This document shows, piece by piece, positions 15,868-26,059 of a DNA stretch of 64,000 nt. Source of the DNA: Microthrixaceae bacterium (GTDB lineage Bacteria > Actinomycetota > Acidimicrobiia > Acidimicrobiales > Microtrichaceae). The notes beneath the pieces are model-generated. The model was not told the origin of the DNA. It saw only the letters and a list, made by a program, of their open reading frames with translations, and made no database searches. Each line of letters starts with the position of its first letter. Positions within the stretch are counted from its first letter, which is position 1. The position numbers and the translations under genes are program-made. The stretch spans positions 310,001 through 374,000 of the forward strand of contig JAMLGK010000002.1 of the NCBI GenBank assembly GCA_023957995.1, read 5' to 3'.

Positions 15868-17078
15868 GTGACGCGTCCGACACCCGAACCGGTCCGGGTT
15901 CCCGGATCAGTGTCCTGGTGAACCTGACGTGGCTGGTCCCGGGCGTGGTGGGGGGCAGCGAGGAGTCCACCACCGACGCCCTGCGGGCGTTGCTCGAGCA
16001 TCGCCCCGAGATCGCTCCGACCCTCGCTGTGCTGCGCCCGTTCGCCGCAGCCCATCCGGACCTCGCAGAGGCCTGCAGGTGTGAGGTGCTCGAACTGGAC
16101 GGGTCCAACAAGGCTGCGCGGGTGTGGGCGGAGCAACGTTGGTTGGCCAGGCTCACGCGGGCCGGGGGGTTCGACGTGGTTCACCATGCAGGTGGTGTGG
16201 TGCCGCTGGCGCATCCCGGAAAGGTCGTCCTCACGATCCACGATCTGCAGCCACTCGACCTTCCGGGCAACTTCGGAGCAGCCAAACGGCTCTATGCGCG
16301 CTCGATGCTCGGCCGCTCCGCAGCGACAGCAGAGATCGTGTGCGTGCCGTCGGAGTTCACCGCCGGTCGCGTGGGCCAACGACTGGATGTGGACCGAGCG
16401 AGGCTCCGCGTCGTTCCCTGGTCGGTGAGATCGCACCGTGAACCGGTGATCACCTCATCGTCCCGGTCCACCCCTGAGCCGTCGAAGCCGGTGTTCCTGT
16501 ATCCGGCGATCACCTATGCACACAAGAACCACCTGGAGCTGCTCGAGGCCTTCGCGGGTGTTGTCTCCCGGTTCCCCGAGGCCGAGCTGCTGTTGCCCGG
16601 AGGGCCCGGACCGCTGGAGGCAGCGGTGGTCGAACGGATCGGCCGTCCCGACCTGCTGGGCAGGGTGAGCCGACCCGGTCGCGTAACCGCCGGTGAACTC
16701 GAGGAGATGTACACGCGCTCCACAGCAGTGGTGGTCCCGTCCGGCTACGAGGGGTTCGGGCTTCCGGCACTGGAGGCCATGGCGAGGGGAGTGCCGGTGT
16801 TGGTCTCCGACGCCGGTTCCCTGCCCGAGGTGTTGGGGGGCAGCGGTCTTGCACCGGTGGTGGGCGGGCCAGAGGCCTGGAGGGCAGCGATGTTGCACGT
16901 GGCGTCGCTCGATGCAGCCGATCGTGGCCAACTGATCGAGGCCCAGCGGGCCAGAGCAGCTCTGTTCACCCCGCGCCGCACCGCCGACGCGCTGGCCGAT
17001 GCCTACCGCGACGCCTCCTCCCGTCCTGAGGGTGACGGCACCGGTTCCCACCGCGACTCGGCTACCGACAACTCGTAA
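15864..17078 (+). CDS. GT4 glycosyltransferase
   Basis: 404 residues, GTG start overlapping the previous stop. GT-B features: LVPGVVGGSEESTTDALRAL near the N-terminus, VVLTIHDLQPLDLP, FLYPAITYAHKNHLELLEAF, a LLLPGGPGPLE loop and SGYEGFGLPALEAMARGVPVLVSD with the E-x7-E donor motif. It is a close paralogue in design to the preceding gene and probably acts on the same growing glycan (inference). Its stop TAA at 17076-17078 is part of the -10 element of the next gene. Confidence 0.85.
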   Translation: MSDASDTRTGPGSRISVLVNLTWLVPGVVGGSEESTTDALRALLEHRPEIAPTLAVLRPFAAAHPDLAEACRCEVLELDGSNKAARVWAEQRWLARLTRAGGFDVVHHAGGVVPLAHPGKVVLTIHDLQPLDLPGNFGAAKRLYARSMLGRSAATAEIVCVPSEFTAGRVGQRLDVDRARLRVVPWSVRSHREPVITSSSRSTPEPSKPVFLYPAITYAHKNHLELLEAFAGVVSRFPEAELLLPGGPGPLEAAVVERIGRPDLLGRVSRPGRVTAGELEEMYTRSTAVVVPSGYEGFGLPALEAMARGVPVLVSDAGSLPEVLGGSGLAPVVGGPEAWRAAMLHVASLDAADRGQLIEAQRARAALFTPRRTADALADAYRDASSRPEGDGTGSHRDSATDNS

Positions 17079-17081
17079 TGT
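17076..17081 (+). promoter_or_regulatory. -10 element TAATGT overlapping the upstream stop codon
   Basis: TAATGT begins with the TAA stop of the preceding gene and lies seven bases before GTG 17089. This would be an internal leaderless promoter within the glycosyltransferase cluster. Confidence 0.5.
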
Positions 17082-17088
17082 CTGACCG

Positions 17089-18345
17089 GTGAACCTCCTG
17101 GTCCTCTGTCCCCATTTCGCGCCCGATGTGGCGCCCACCGGCGAGGTGATGACCTCCATCGCCCACGCTCTGGCCGACCGCGGGCACCGGATGCACATCG
17201 TCACCTCGCTGCCCTGGTACCGACTGCACGACGTGGAACCCGAGTGGGCGGGCCGCCCCTGGCGGACGGAGTCCACCGAGTGGGGCTGGATCACGCGCCT
17301 GCATCCGTTCCCGACCGACAAGAGCAACATCCCGGCACGAGCGGCTGGATTCCTCGGATTCACCGGAGGTTGCGCCATTGCCGCAGCGGCTTCGCGGAGT
17401 TCCGCCGATGCAGCCATGGTGATGTCTCCACCGCTGCCACTGGGCCTCTCGGGGTGGATCTCTGCCTCGATGCGCAGGATCCCGTGGGTGTTCAACATCC
17501 AGGACGTGTTTCCCGACGTAGCGGTCGAGCTGGGGGCCATCTCTGATCCGCGGGTGATAGCGGCGGCTTCCTGGTTGGAGCGCTTCCTCTACCGGCGTGC
17601 CGACGCGGTCACCGTTCTGTCCGAGGACCTGCGCGACAACCTCGCCGCCAAGTTGGCGGGTCACCGGCCGGAGCGGGTTCGGGTGATTCCCAACTTCGTG
17701 GACACCGAGCGGATCCGCCCGGCCGATCGCCTCACCTCGTACCGCTCCGAGTTCGGACTCGGTGACCGCACGGTCGTGATGTACGCCGGCAACGTCGGTA
17801 TGTCGCAGTCACTCGACCTGGTCGTGGATGCGGCCAGACGTTTCGCGGGCCGCGATGACGTCTGCTTCGTCGTCAACGGCGGCGGCTCCTCGCTCGATGA
17901 GGTGCGTCGGAGCGCCGCGGGGCTCGACAACCTGCACTTCGTGGAGATGCAGCCGCGGGAAAGGCTGGCGGAGGTGCTGGCAACGGGCGACATCCACGTG
18001 ATCCCGCTGCGTGCGGGTCTCGCCCGTTCCTCGGTGCCGTCGAAGCTGTACTCGATCCTCGCCGCAGGTCGTCCGGTCGTTGCGAGCGTCGATGCCGGAA
18101 CCGAGGTGGCGAGGACCGTGGAGACCGCTGGGGCCGGGACCGCCGTGCCGCCGGAGGATCCCGCTGCTTTCTGCGGTGCGCTGGAGGAGATGTTGGACGA
18201 TCCCGCACGCCGTGGCGCCATGGGCCGCTCCGGCCGGGAGTTCGTACAGGGCTGGGCATCACCCGCCGCAGTGGCCGAATCCTACGAACGGCTATTCGAG
18301 GAGCTGCGCGCTCGACGCGCCCTGTCTTCTTCGAGGGCCGCCTGA
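17089..18345 (+). CDS. GT4 glycosyltransferase, WcaI/WbuB-like
   Basis: 418 residues starting at GTG. The N-terminus LLVLCPHFAPDVAPTGEVMTS and WVFNIQDVFPDVAVELG match the WcaI/WbuB branch of GT4, known for fucosyl or N-acetylfucosaminyl transfer in colanic-acid-like and O-antigen gene clusters. The C-terminal domain has VVMYAGNVGMSQSLD, FVVNGGGSSLDEV and RSSVPSKLYSILAAGRPVVAS. GDP-fucose synthase nearby makes a fucose-type donor plausible, but this is inference. Confidence 0.82.
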   Translation: MNLLVLCPHFAPDVAPTGEVMTSIAHALADRGHRMHIVTSLPWYRLHDVEPEWAGRPWRTESTEWGWITRLHPFPTDKSNIPARAAGFLGFTGGCAIAAAASRSSADAAMVMSPPLPLGLSGWISASMRRIPWVFNIQDVFPDVAVELGAISDPRVIAAASWLERFLYRRADAVTVLSEDLRDNLAAKLAGHRPERVRVIPNFVDTERIRPADRLTSYRSEFGLGDRTVVMYAGNVGMSQSLDLVVDAARRFAGRDDVCFVVNGGGSSLDEVRRSAAGLDNLHFVEMQPRERLAEVLATGDIHVIPLRAGLARSSVPSKLYSILAAGRPVVASVDAGTEVARTVETAGAGTAVPPEDPAAFCGALEEMLDDPARRGAMGRSGREFVQGWASPAAVAESYERLFEELRARRALSSSRAA

Positions 18346-18350
18346 GGCAC

Positions 18351-18356
18351 TACCGT
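18351..18356 (+). promoter_or_regulatory. -10 element TACCGT
   Basis: TACCGT lies ten bases before ATG 18367 in the 21-base gap between two same-strand genes. A short leader or leaderless transcript is possible. Confidence 0.35.
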
Positions 18357-18366
18357 TGCAGCCCGT

Positions 18367-19125
18367 ATGGGCAAGGCCTCCTCCTCCAAGAAGATCAAGC
18401 GCGTCCAGGCTGCGGGTGCTACCCGCTCGCCCGGTCAGCGTCGCCAAATCGCTTTCCCGGCTCTGATCGTTGCGATCATCGTCGTGGGCCTGGCGGGAAC
18501 CGTTTTCGCTGTGGCGCACCGTCGCAACATCGAACAGGTGCGACCGACCGTCGATGACAGCTGGGTGGCGGCCTACGGCACCTACATCTGCGGAGAGGAC
18601 TTCAACCTCGGCAACCTCGACACCGTTGTCGAGGACGCCCCCGTGGACCTGCATGCGGACGGCCTGATCCACATCCACCCGACCAGCGAGGAGAACGCGG
18701 GCGAGAATGCCGTCTTCGGGCTTTTCCTCGAGTCGGTGGGCATCACCCTCAGCGATGGCACCATGACCCTTCCGGACGGCCGGACCTTCACCGATGGGGA
18801 CGACTGCGAGGGCGAGCCCGGCAGGGTGGCCCTCTACCAGTGGCCACCCCAGGCCGGCGACAACACCGATCCCCGGATAATCACCTCGAACATCGCCGGA
18901 ACCCGGTTCACCGAGGACGGTCAGACGTATGTTCTCGCATTTGCACCCCGAGGTGCCGAGGTCGGATTCCCTCCGTCGCAGGCCAACCTCGACGAGCCCG
19001 ATGACTCCGAGCCGGAGGTGTCCTCAGAGGCCCCTTCGACCACGACCACCGCTCCGGGCGACACGACCGCACCAGCCGGTGGTGAGTCCGAGGACAGCAC
19101 TACCACGACCACCGCCGGGGGCTGA
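18367..19125 (+). CDS. Membrane-anchored protein of unknown function
   Basis: 252 residues. A basic N-terminal tail (GKASSSKKIKR) precedes one membrane helix at about 28-48 and an extracytoplasmic domain. That domain has two cysteines (YICGEDFN and DDCEGEP), about 60 residues apart, which could form a disulfide, and an LHADGLIHIHP segment rich in His. The C-terminus is a Thr/Ser/Glu/Pro-rich stalk or disordered tail. I recognise no catalytic motif. It lies between a GT4 gene and a sugar nucleotidyltransferase, two bases from the latter, so a cell-envelope role is likely but unproven. Confidence 0.7.
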   Translation: MGKASSSKKIKRVQAAGATRSPGQRRQIAFPALIVAIIVVGLAGTVFAVAHRRNIEQVRPTVDDSWVAAYGTYICGEDFNLGNLDTVVEDAPVDLHADGLIHIHPTSEENAGENAVFGLFLESVGITLSDGTMTLPDGRTFTDGDDCEGEPGRVALYQWPPQAGDNTDPRIITSNIAGTRFTEDGQTYVLAFAPRGAEVGFPPSQANLDEPDDSEPEVSSEAPSTTTTAPGDTTAPAGGESEDSTTTTTAGG

Positions 19126-19127
19126 CC

Positions 19128-20162
19128 TTGAAGGCGGTTGTGCTGGTGGGGGGGTTCGGCACCCGGCTGCGCCCGTTGACCCTCGGCGTGCCCAAGCAGA
19201 TGCTTCCGGTCGCCGGCCCCACGATGCTCGAACGGGTCGTGCAGCGTCTCGCCGATCTCGGCATCGACGAGGTAATCCTCTCGCTGGGCTATCGCCCCGA
19301 GGTGTTCACCGAGGCGTTTCCCGATGGTTCCTGTTGCGGGGTCGCGCTGACATACGCGGTGGAACCCGAGCCGCTCGACACCGCCGGAGCGATCGCCTTC
19401 GCCGCTGACCATGCCGGCCTGGACGAACGGTTCCTGGCGTTGAACGGCGATGTGCTCACCGACCTGGACCTCGAGGGTCTGATCAATCACCACGACCGGA
19501 ACGCCGCCCGGGCCACCATCGCGCTCACCCCTGTGGAGGACCCGTCCCGCTACGGAGTCGTTCCCGTGGATTCCGATGGCCGGGTCGAGGCGTTCATCGA
19601 GAAGCCCGATCCGGGTGACGCACCCAGCAACTGGATCAACGCCGGCACCTACGTGCTCGAGCCCTCGGTGCTCGACCTGGTTCCGAGGGGCACCAAGGTC
19701 TCGATCGAACGCGAGGTCTTTCCCGAGCTGGTCTCCGGCGGAGACCTCTTCGCCCAGCAGTCCGACGTCTACTGGATCGACGCGGGCACACCCGAGGCGT
19801 ATCTGCAGGCCAACCTCGACTACCTGGACGGCAGGCGCGACACCAACGGTGGGTCCGCCTTCGTGGACGGGATCGATCCGAGCGCACAGCTCTCCTCTGA
19901 TTGCACCGTGAGTCGTTCGGTGATCGGCCGGGGCTGCGTGGTCGGTTCGGGAGCGTCTATCGCAGATGCGGTCCTGTTGGACGGCGTCCGGGTCCAGGCG
20001 GGAGCACGCGTGGAGGGTTCCATCGTCGGCTCCGGCACCCTGGTGGGGGAGTCGGCATCGGTCACCGGCCTGTCGGTCGTGGGGTCCGACGTCGACATAG
20101 CGGCGGGGACCAAACTTGTCGGCGACCGGGTTCCGGGCCCCGAGCAGTGGCCGGCCATCTGA
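19128..20162 (+). CDS. manC: Mannose-1-phosphate guanylyltransferase-like nucleotidyltransferase
   Basis: 344 residues. The N-terminal nucleotidyltransferase domain starts VVLVGGFGTRLRPLTLGVPKQMLPVAG (G-G-x-GTR-x-P and the substrate lysine), with LNGDVLTD for the metal Asp and FIEKP. A C-terminal left-handed beta-helix follows from about residue 245, seen as repeats of the SVIGRGCVVGSGASI type. This two-domain plan fits actinobacterial GDP-mannose pyrophosphorylases such as M. tuberculosis Rv3264c; UDP-glucose or dTDP-glucose pyrophosphorylase is the alternative. GDP-mannose would feed Gmd. The start is TTG 19128, rare in this window, three bases after the upstream stop. Confidence 0.8.
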   Translation: MKAVVLVGGFGTRLRPLTLGVPKQMLPVAGPTMLERVVQRLADLGIDEVILSLGYRPEVFTEAFPDGSCCGVALTYAVEPEPLDTAGAIAFAADHAGLDERFLALNGDVLTDLDLEGLINHHDRNAARATIALTPVEDPSRYGVVPVDSDGRVEAFIEKPDPGDAPSNWINAGTYVLEPSVLDLVPRGTKVSIEREVFPELVSGGDLFAQQSDVYWIDAGTPEAYLQANLDYLDGRRDTNGGSAFVDGIDPSAQLSSDCTVSRSVIGRGCVVGSGASIADAVLLDGVRVQAGARVEGSIVGSGTLVGESASVTGLSVVGSDVDIAAGTKLVGDRVPGPEQWPAI

Positions 20163-20217
20163 ATTCGACCCGGCGGAGATCGATCCGGCACGAGCCGGCT
20201 TAGAGACGGGACTGTTG

Positions 20218-21168
20218 ATGCGAGTACTTGTTACCGGTGGAGCGGGATTCATCGGATCGAACCTGGTGGACAGGCTCCTGGCGGAAGGCCACTCGGTGGA
20301 CGTCATCGACGACCTCTCCAGTGGGAGGCTCGCGAACCTGTCCGAGGCCCGGGCCAATCCGGATCACGATCTCAGCTTCCACCAGATCGACATCTGTGAC
20401 CCCGCGGTGGTCGAGTTGATCGAGAGACGCAAGCCCGAGGTGGTCTGCCATCTCGGTGCCCAGATCGATGTGCGCATCTCGGTCTCGGATCCTCTGCTTG
20501 ACGCTCGTATCAACATCCTCGGAACCCTCAACATCCTCGAGGGAGCGCGGCGGGCCGGAACCTCCAAGGTCGTGTTCTCGTCGTCGGGCGGGACCATCTA
20601 CGGCGCGGTGGATGCCGATGACCTACCAGTATCGGAATCCCATCCGCAGGTGCCGCTCTCGCCCTACGGGGTGTCCAAGAAGAGTGCTGTCGACTACCTC
20701 CACGCCTATCGGGAACTGCACGACATCGAATACACCGCACTCGCGCTGGCGAACGTGTACGGGCCCAGGCAGGATCCCCACGGCGAAGCGGGAGTGGTGG
20801 CGATCTTCGCGGGTCGCCTGCTGTCGGGGGAACGTTGCAGGATCTTCGGTGATGGTGAACAGACCCGCGACTACGTCTTCGTGGACGATGTGGTCGATGC
20901 GTTCGTCCGTGCCACCGAGCGGGGTAGTGGGCTCACCTGCAACATCGGTACCGGTGTGGAGACCTCGGTGAACCAGCTGTACCGCACGATGGCCGACAAC
21001 GAGGGCGTCACCGAGGATCCCGAGTACGCCCCCGCCCGTCCGGGAGAGCTGGAACGCTCGAGCCTCGATGCCACCAGGGCGCGCATCCACCTCGGATGGG
21101 AGCCCTTCACGGACCTGCCCGCCGGCACCGCCAGCGTGCTCGACTGGTTCCGCTCCAAGACCGACTGA
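20218..21168 (+). CDS. NAD-dependent nucleotide-sugar epimerase, GalE-like
   Basis: 316 residues, extended SDR. The N-terminus is MRVLVTGGAGFIGSNLVD. SSSGGTIYG gives the Ser, and YGVSK the catalytic Tyr and Lys. NVYGPRQDPHGEAGVV and RDYVFVDDVV are typical of UDP-glucose/UDP-glucuronate 4-epimerases and relatives. With ugd in the window it could make UDP-galactose or UDP-galacturonate. Substrate specificity cannot be read from motifs. The ATG at 20218 is chosen because the Rossmann glycine motif then starts at residue 7; upstream codons are within the intergenic stretch. Confidence 0.82.
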   Translation: MRVLVTGGAGFIGSNLVDRLLAEGHSVDVIDDLSSGRLANLSEARANPDHDLSFHQIDICDPAVVELIERRKPEVVCHLGAQIDVRISVSDPLLDARINILGTLNILEGARRAGTSKVVFSSSGGTIYGAVDADDLPVSESHPQVPLSPYGVSKKSAVDYLHAYRELHDIEYTALALANVYGPRQDPHGEAGVVAIFAGRLLSGERCRIFGDGEQTRDYVFVDDVVDAFVRATERGSGLTCNIGTGVETSVNQLYRTMADNEGVTEDPEYAPARPGELERSSLDATRARIHLGWEPFTDLPAGTASVLDWFRSKTD

Positions 21169-21244
21169 GCACCCGGCAGCCTCACCGCTTCCGGCGGTCG
21201 ATCGCAGCGCACAGCTGCAGCTCCGGGCCACCCGATGGTGGGGC

Positions 21245-21267
21245 TACCATCTGACGACCCGTCAGAT
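21245..21267 (+). promoter_or_regulatory. TetR-type palindromic operator over a -10 element
   Basis: ATCTGACGACCCGTCAGAT (21249-21267) is a perfect inverted repeat with 8-base arms and a 3-base centre, in the style of TetR-family operators. TACCAT (21245-21250) overlaps its left end as a possible -10, so binding would block transcription of the SDR gene 50 bases downstream. No TetR gene lies in the window. Confidence 0.6.
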
Positions 21268-21317
21268 CCTGGCGGGACCGCTAGACGCCGATTCATCGGC
21301 GGGATGGGAGTTCGGAG

Positions 21318-22067
21318 ATGTTGCGCTTCGAGGACAAGGTCGTACTGATCACGGGGGCCGCCTCCGGCATCGGCCGTGCCACAGCGATCCGACTCGCCTC
21401 CGAAGGAGCCACGCTGGTCCTGAGCGATGTGAACGAGAAAGGTCTGGCCGAGACCCGCGCGGAGTGCGAGTCACTCGGATCGACGGTGACCTCCTCGGTG
21501 GTCAACGTGGCATCCGAGGACGAGGTCGTGGCCATGGTGGCCGGTGCGGTCGAGGCACACGGGCGCCTGGACGTGGTGGTCAACGTCGCGGGGATCCTGC
21601 AGTTCGGTCACACGCACGAGACCTCCCTCGCCGATTTCGAGCGGATCATCTCGGTCAACCTCACCGGCACCTTCCTGGTGTGCCGAGAGGCCATCCCACA
21701 TCTGCTGTCCTCCGGTGGCAACATCGTCAACACGGCGTCCACCGCCGCTCTGGCGGGTCACCCCTGGACGATCTCCTACTCGGCATCCAAGGGGGGAGTG
21801 GCCGCTCTCACCCAGACGATCGCGGTCGAGTACGGCAAGCAGGGGCTGCGGGCCAACGCGGTCGCCCCGGGTTCGATCCTGACGCCCATCCAGCAGGAGT
21901 TCGCTCTTCCCGAAGGTGCCGACGGATCACTGGTCTACCGGATCATGGCGCTCGATGAACAGCGCGGCCCCGAGGTCGTCGCCGGCGCGATCTCGTTCCT
22001 GGGTTCCGAGGACGCGGTGCACGTCAACGGCACGATCCTCAAGGTCGACGGCGGAACGCTCGCCTGA
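21318..22067 (+). CDS. Short-chain dehydrogenase/reductase (classical SDR)
   Basis: 249 residues. GAASGIGRAT is the NAD(P)-binding motif, NVAGIL the NNAG-type motif, NTAST the Ser segment and YSASKGG the Tyr/Lys pair; the C-terminal VNGTILKVDGGTLA is normal for the family. It probably oxidises or reduces a secondary alcohol or 3-ketoacyl compound; the substrate is unknown. A GGAG sequence precedes ATG 21318. The palindromic operator upstream suggests control by a ligand-responsive TetR-type repressor, unlike the sugar genes around it. Confidence 0.85.
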   Translation: MLRFEDKVVLITGAASGIGRATAIRLASEGATLVLSDVNEKGLAETRAECESLGSTVTSSVVNVASEDEVVAMVAGAVEAHGRLDVVVNVAGILQFGHTHETSLADFERIISVNLTGTFLVCREAIPHLLSSGGNIVNTASTAALAGHPWTISYSASKGGVAALTQTIAVEYGKQGLRANAVAPGSILTPIQQEFALPEGADGSLVYRIMALDEQRGPEVVAGAISFLGSEDAVHVNGTILKVDGGTLA

Positions 22068-22201
22068 CGCTGCCAGTCAGGTGCCAGCGACGACCGTGTC
22101 CCGGGTCGAGCTTTCCCGTGGCAGCGCTGGTGTCGCCGACGCCGCCGAATCCGCTGCACACCCGGCCGGGGTGCACGGAGTTGGCCACCACCGTGGTGCC
22201 C

Positions 22202-22226
22202 CCGAGGCGTCGGGCGGGCGCCTCGG
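22202..22226. terminator. Hairpin between convergent SDR and cofE genes
   Basis: CCGAGGCG (22202-22209) pairs perfectly with CGCCTCGG (22219-22226) around a 9-base loop. There is no T-run on either side. The rest of the 171-base gap shows nothing recognisable. Confidence 0.35.
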
Positions 22227-22238
22227 CGCCCCCAGCGA

Positions 22239-22960
22239 TCAGCGGAACAGGTCGTCGCTGTGTGGACGGACCAAATCGGTCAGCACGCCGTTCCGTTCAC
22301 CGTCGTCCGCGAACCACTCGTGGGGGAGCCCGCGCAGCACGGCTACCGGTATGCCCGATGCCTTCCCCATGACGAGGTCGGCTGCCGCAGCGATCTCATC
22401 GACCACGGCTACCTCTGTCACCTGCAGCTCCCGACCGTAGGCATCGCGGGTGCCCCGGAGATCCACCACCGGCCGCACCCCCGCGGCCCCGATCGCCACG
22501 TCGGTGACCCCTCTCCTCCAGGGTCGACCGAACGTGTCCGACACGACCACGCCCACCGCCACACCGGTGCGGCCCAACACCGCGTCCCGTATCCGGCGGG
22601 CCGAGCGGTCCGGGTCCTCCGGCAGCAGGGCCGCCGTTCCCGACTCGACGTTGGACAGGTCGATGCCCGCGTTGGCGCAGACGAATCCGTGACGGGTCTC
22701 GGTGAGAAGCAGGTCTCCCCTCCGTCGGAGTACCCGTACGGCCTCTCGTTCGACGAGCGGCTTGTGGCTGAGCGGATCGAGTGGATCCACCGCCTCGATG
22801 GCGTCCTCGGCCTTCGAGACGACCTTCTGGGTGACCACGAGCACGTCCCGGTCGGCCAGATCCACCCCCTCGGAGCGGGCGGCCACGATGATCAGCTCCG
22901 CGAGATCGCTCCCCGCGTCCACCTCACCGATCGAGCGCAGCGGGGTGACGCTGAGCGAGC

Positions 22961-22964
<4 letters not shown>
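22239..22964 (-). CDS. cofE: F420-0:gamma-glutamyl ligase (single-domain CofE)
   Basis: 241 residues. It adds glutamates to the F420-0 side chain using GTP. Landmarks: DVLVVTQKVVSKAE, ETRHGFVCANAGID, SDTFGRPWRRGVTDVAIGAAG and the C-terminal RGLPHEW. Mycobacterial FbiB is a two-domain protein with a C-terminal nitroreductase-like domain; this protein ends after the CofE domain. The GTG 22964 start overlaps the cofD stop by four bases (GTGA), so the pair is co-translated in the order cofD-cofE. Confidence 0.92.
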
Positions 22965-24953
<1,989 letters not shown>

Positions 24954-24999
24954 GCCGCTGTGGCGCACCGGTACTGCACGCCGCGGGCTCTGGCGGTCC

Positions 25000-25902
25000 T
25001 CATCCCAGCCTCGAGCGCATGTTGTCGAGCAGATCGGCGAGGGTCTGCCCGAGGGGGATCTCGGGTGCCCACCCGGTGGCGTCGTTCAAGCGGCTCGCGT
25101 CTCCCAGCAGTACCGGGATGTCCACCGGACGCTGGAGCTCGGGGTCCTCGACCAGCCGTTGGTCCACCCTGCTCAGCTCCAGCATCGCCTCAGCCAGCTC
25201 CGACACCGCGATGGCCCGGCCCGAACAGACGTTGTAGACCTCGCCGGCCCGGCCCTGGTCCACCAGCAGCCGATAGGCCCGCACGACGTCGCGCACATCG
25301 GTGAAATCCCGCTCGGAACTCAGGTTCCCCACGCGCAGCTCGCCGGCTCCGTCGCGTTCGTTCTGCGCGATTCTCTCGGCCAGGGCCGGAGCCACGAACC
25401 GGGTGCTCTGGCCGGGGCCGAGATGGTTGAACGGTCGGACGCGCACGACCTGCTGGCCGAAGCCCAGGAACGCCTGTTGGGCGACCGATTCCGCCGCCAC
25501 CTTGGAGGCTGCATACGGACTGGTCGGTCGTAGTGGGCTGTCTTCGCGCAGGGGCAGCTCGTCGGGGGTCACCTTGCCGTAGACGTCCGCCGAACCCACT
25601 GTGAGGACACGTTGGACGTCGGCCTCCCGGGCGGCCCAGAGCACGTTCAGGGTGCCCTCGGCGTTGGCGCGGAAGGTGATCTGTGGCGTTGACCACGAGC
25701 CACCCACGTCGGAGGCGCCCGCAAGGTGGTAGACGACCTCGGGACGCACCTGTCGGAAGCGGTCCAGCAGTGCTGGTGCGTCCAGGATGTCGAGGCCGTC
25801 GGTGGAGCGGTCGGTGGTGATCACCTCGTCTCCGCGCTCGGTGAGGTGCGTCAGGAGGTGTCCGCCGACGAATCCGCCGGCACCGGTGACCAGAGCGCGC
25901 AT
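25000..25902 (-). CDS. rmd: GDP-6-deoxy-D-mannose (GDP-D-rhamnose) reductase
   Basis: 300 residues, extended SDR. ALVTGAGGFVGGHLL, VYHLAGASDVGGSW, VGSADVYGKV, SPYAASKVAAE (Tyr/Lys) and VRPFNHLGPGQSTRFVAPA match Rmd-type enzymes that reduce the 4-keto group of GDP-4-keto-6-deoxymannose to give GDP-D-rhamnose. The gmd neighbour on the same strand supports this over other epimerase functions. With fcl in the same window, two products can be drawn from one intermediate. Confidence 0.82.
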   Translation of the reverse strand: MRALVTGAGGFVGGHLLTHLTERGDEVITTDRSTDGLDILDAPALLDRFRQVRPEVVYHLAGASDVGGSWSTPQITFRANAEGTLNVLWAAREADVQRVLTVGSADVYGKVTPDELPLREDSPLRPTSPYAASKVAAESVAQQAFLGFGQQVVRVRPFNHLGPGQSTRFVAPALAERIAQNERDGAGELRVGNLSSERDFTDVRDVVRAYRLLVDQGRAGEVYNVCSGRAIAVSELAEAMLELSRVDQRLVEDPELQRPVDIPVLLGDASRLNDATGWAPEIPLGQTLADLLDNMRSRLG

Positions 25903-25910
25903 CGCCTCAC

Positions 25911-25916
25911 TCTAGG
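25911..25916 (-). promoter_or_regulatory. -10 element TAGAGT for rmd
   Basis: TAGAGT on the minus strand, eight bases before ATG 25902, in the divergent region shared with the large GT2 gene. Confidence 0.5.
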
Positions 25917-26044
25917 TAGCTGTGCGGGGTCCTGTAACCACTCGGCCGACGGGCACGGATCGTCGGGGGTCCAAGGCTTTCCCGGCTGGGGGCTCCGCCC
26001 TCCGGGGTCCTGCGGCCTCACTCGGGCAGCCGGTGGGGTCGCGG

Positions 26045-26050
26045 TAGGAT
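26045..26050 (+). promoter_or_regulatory. -10 element TAGGAT for the large GT2-membrane gene
   Basis: TAGGAT lies nine bases before GTG 26060. It supports this GTG as the start of the operon. Confidence 0.45.
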
Positions 26051-26059
26051 CGCGGCCGC

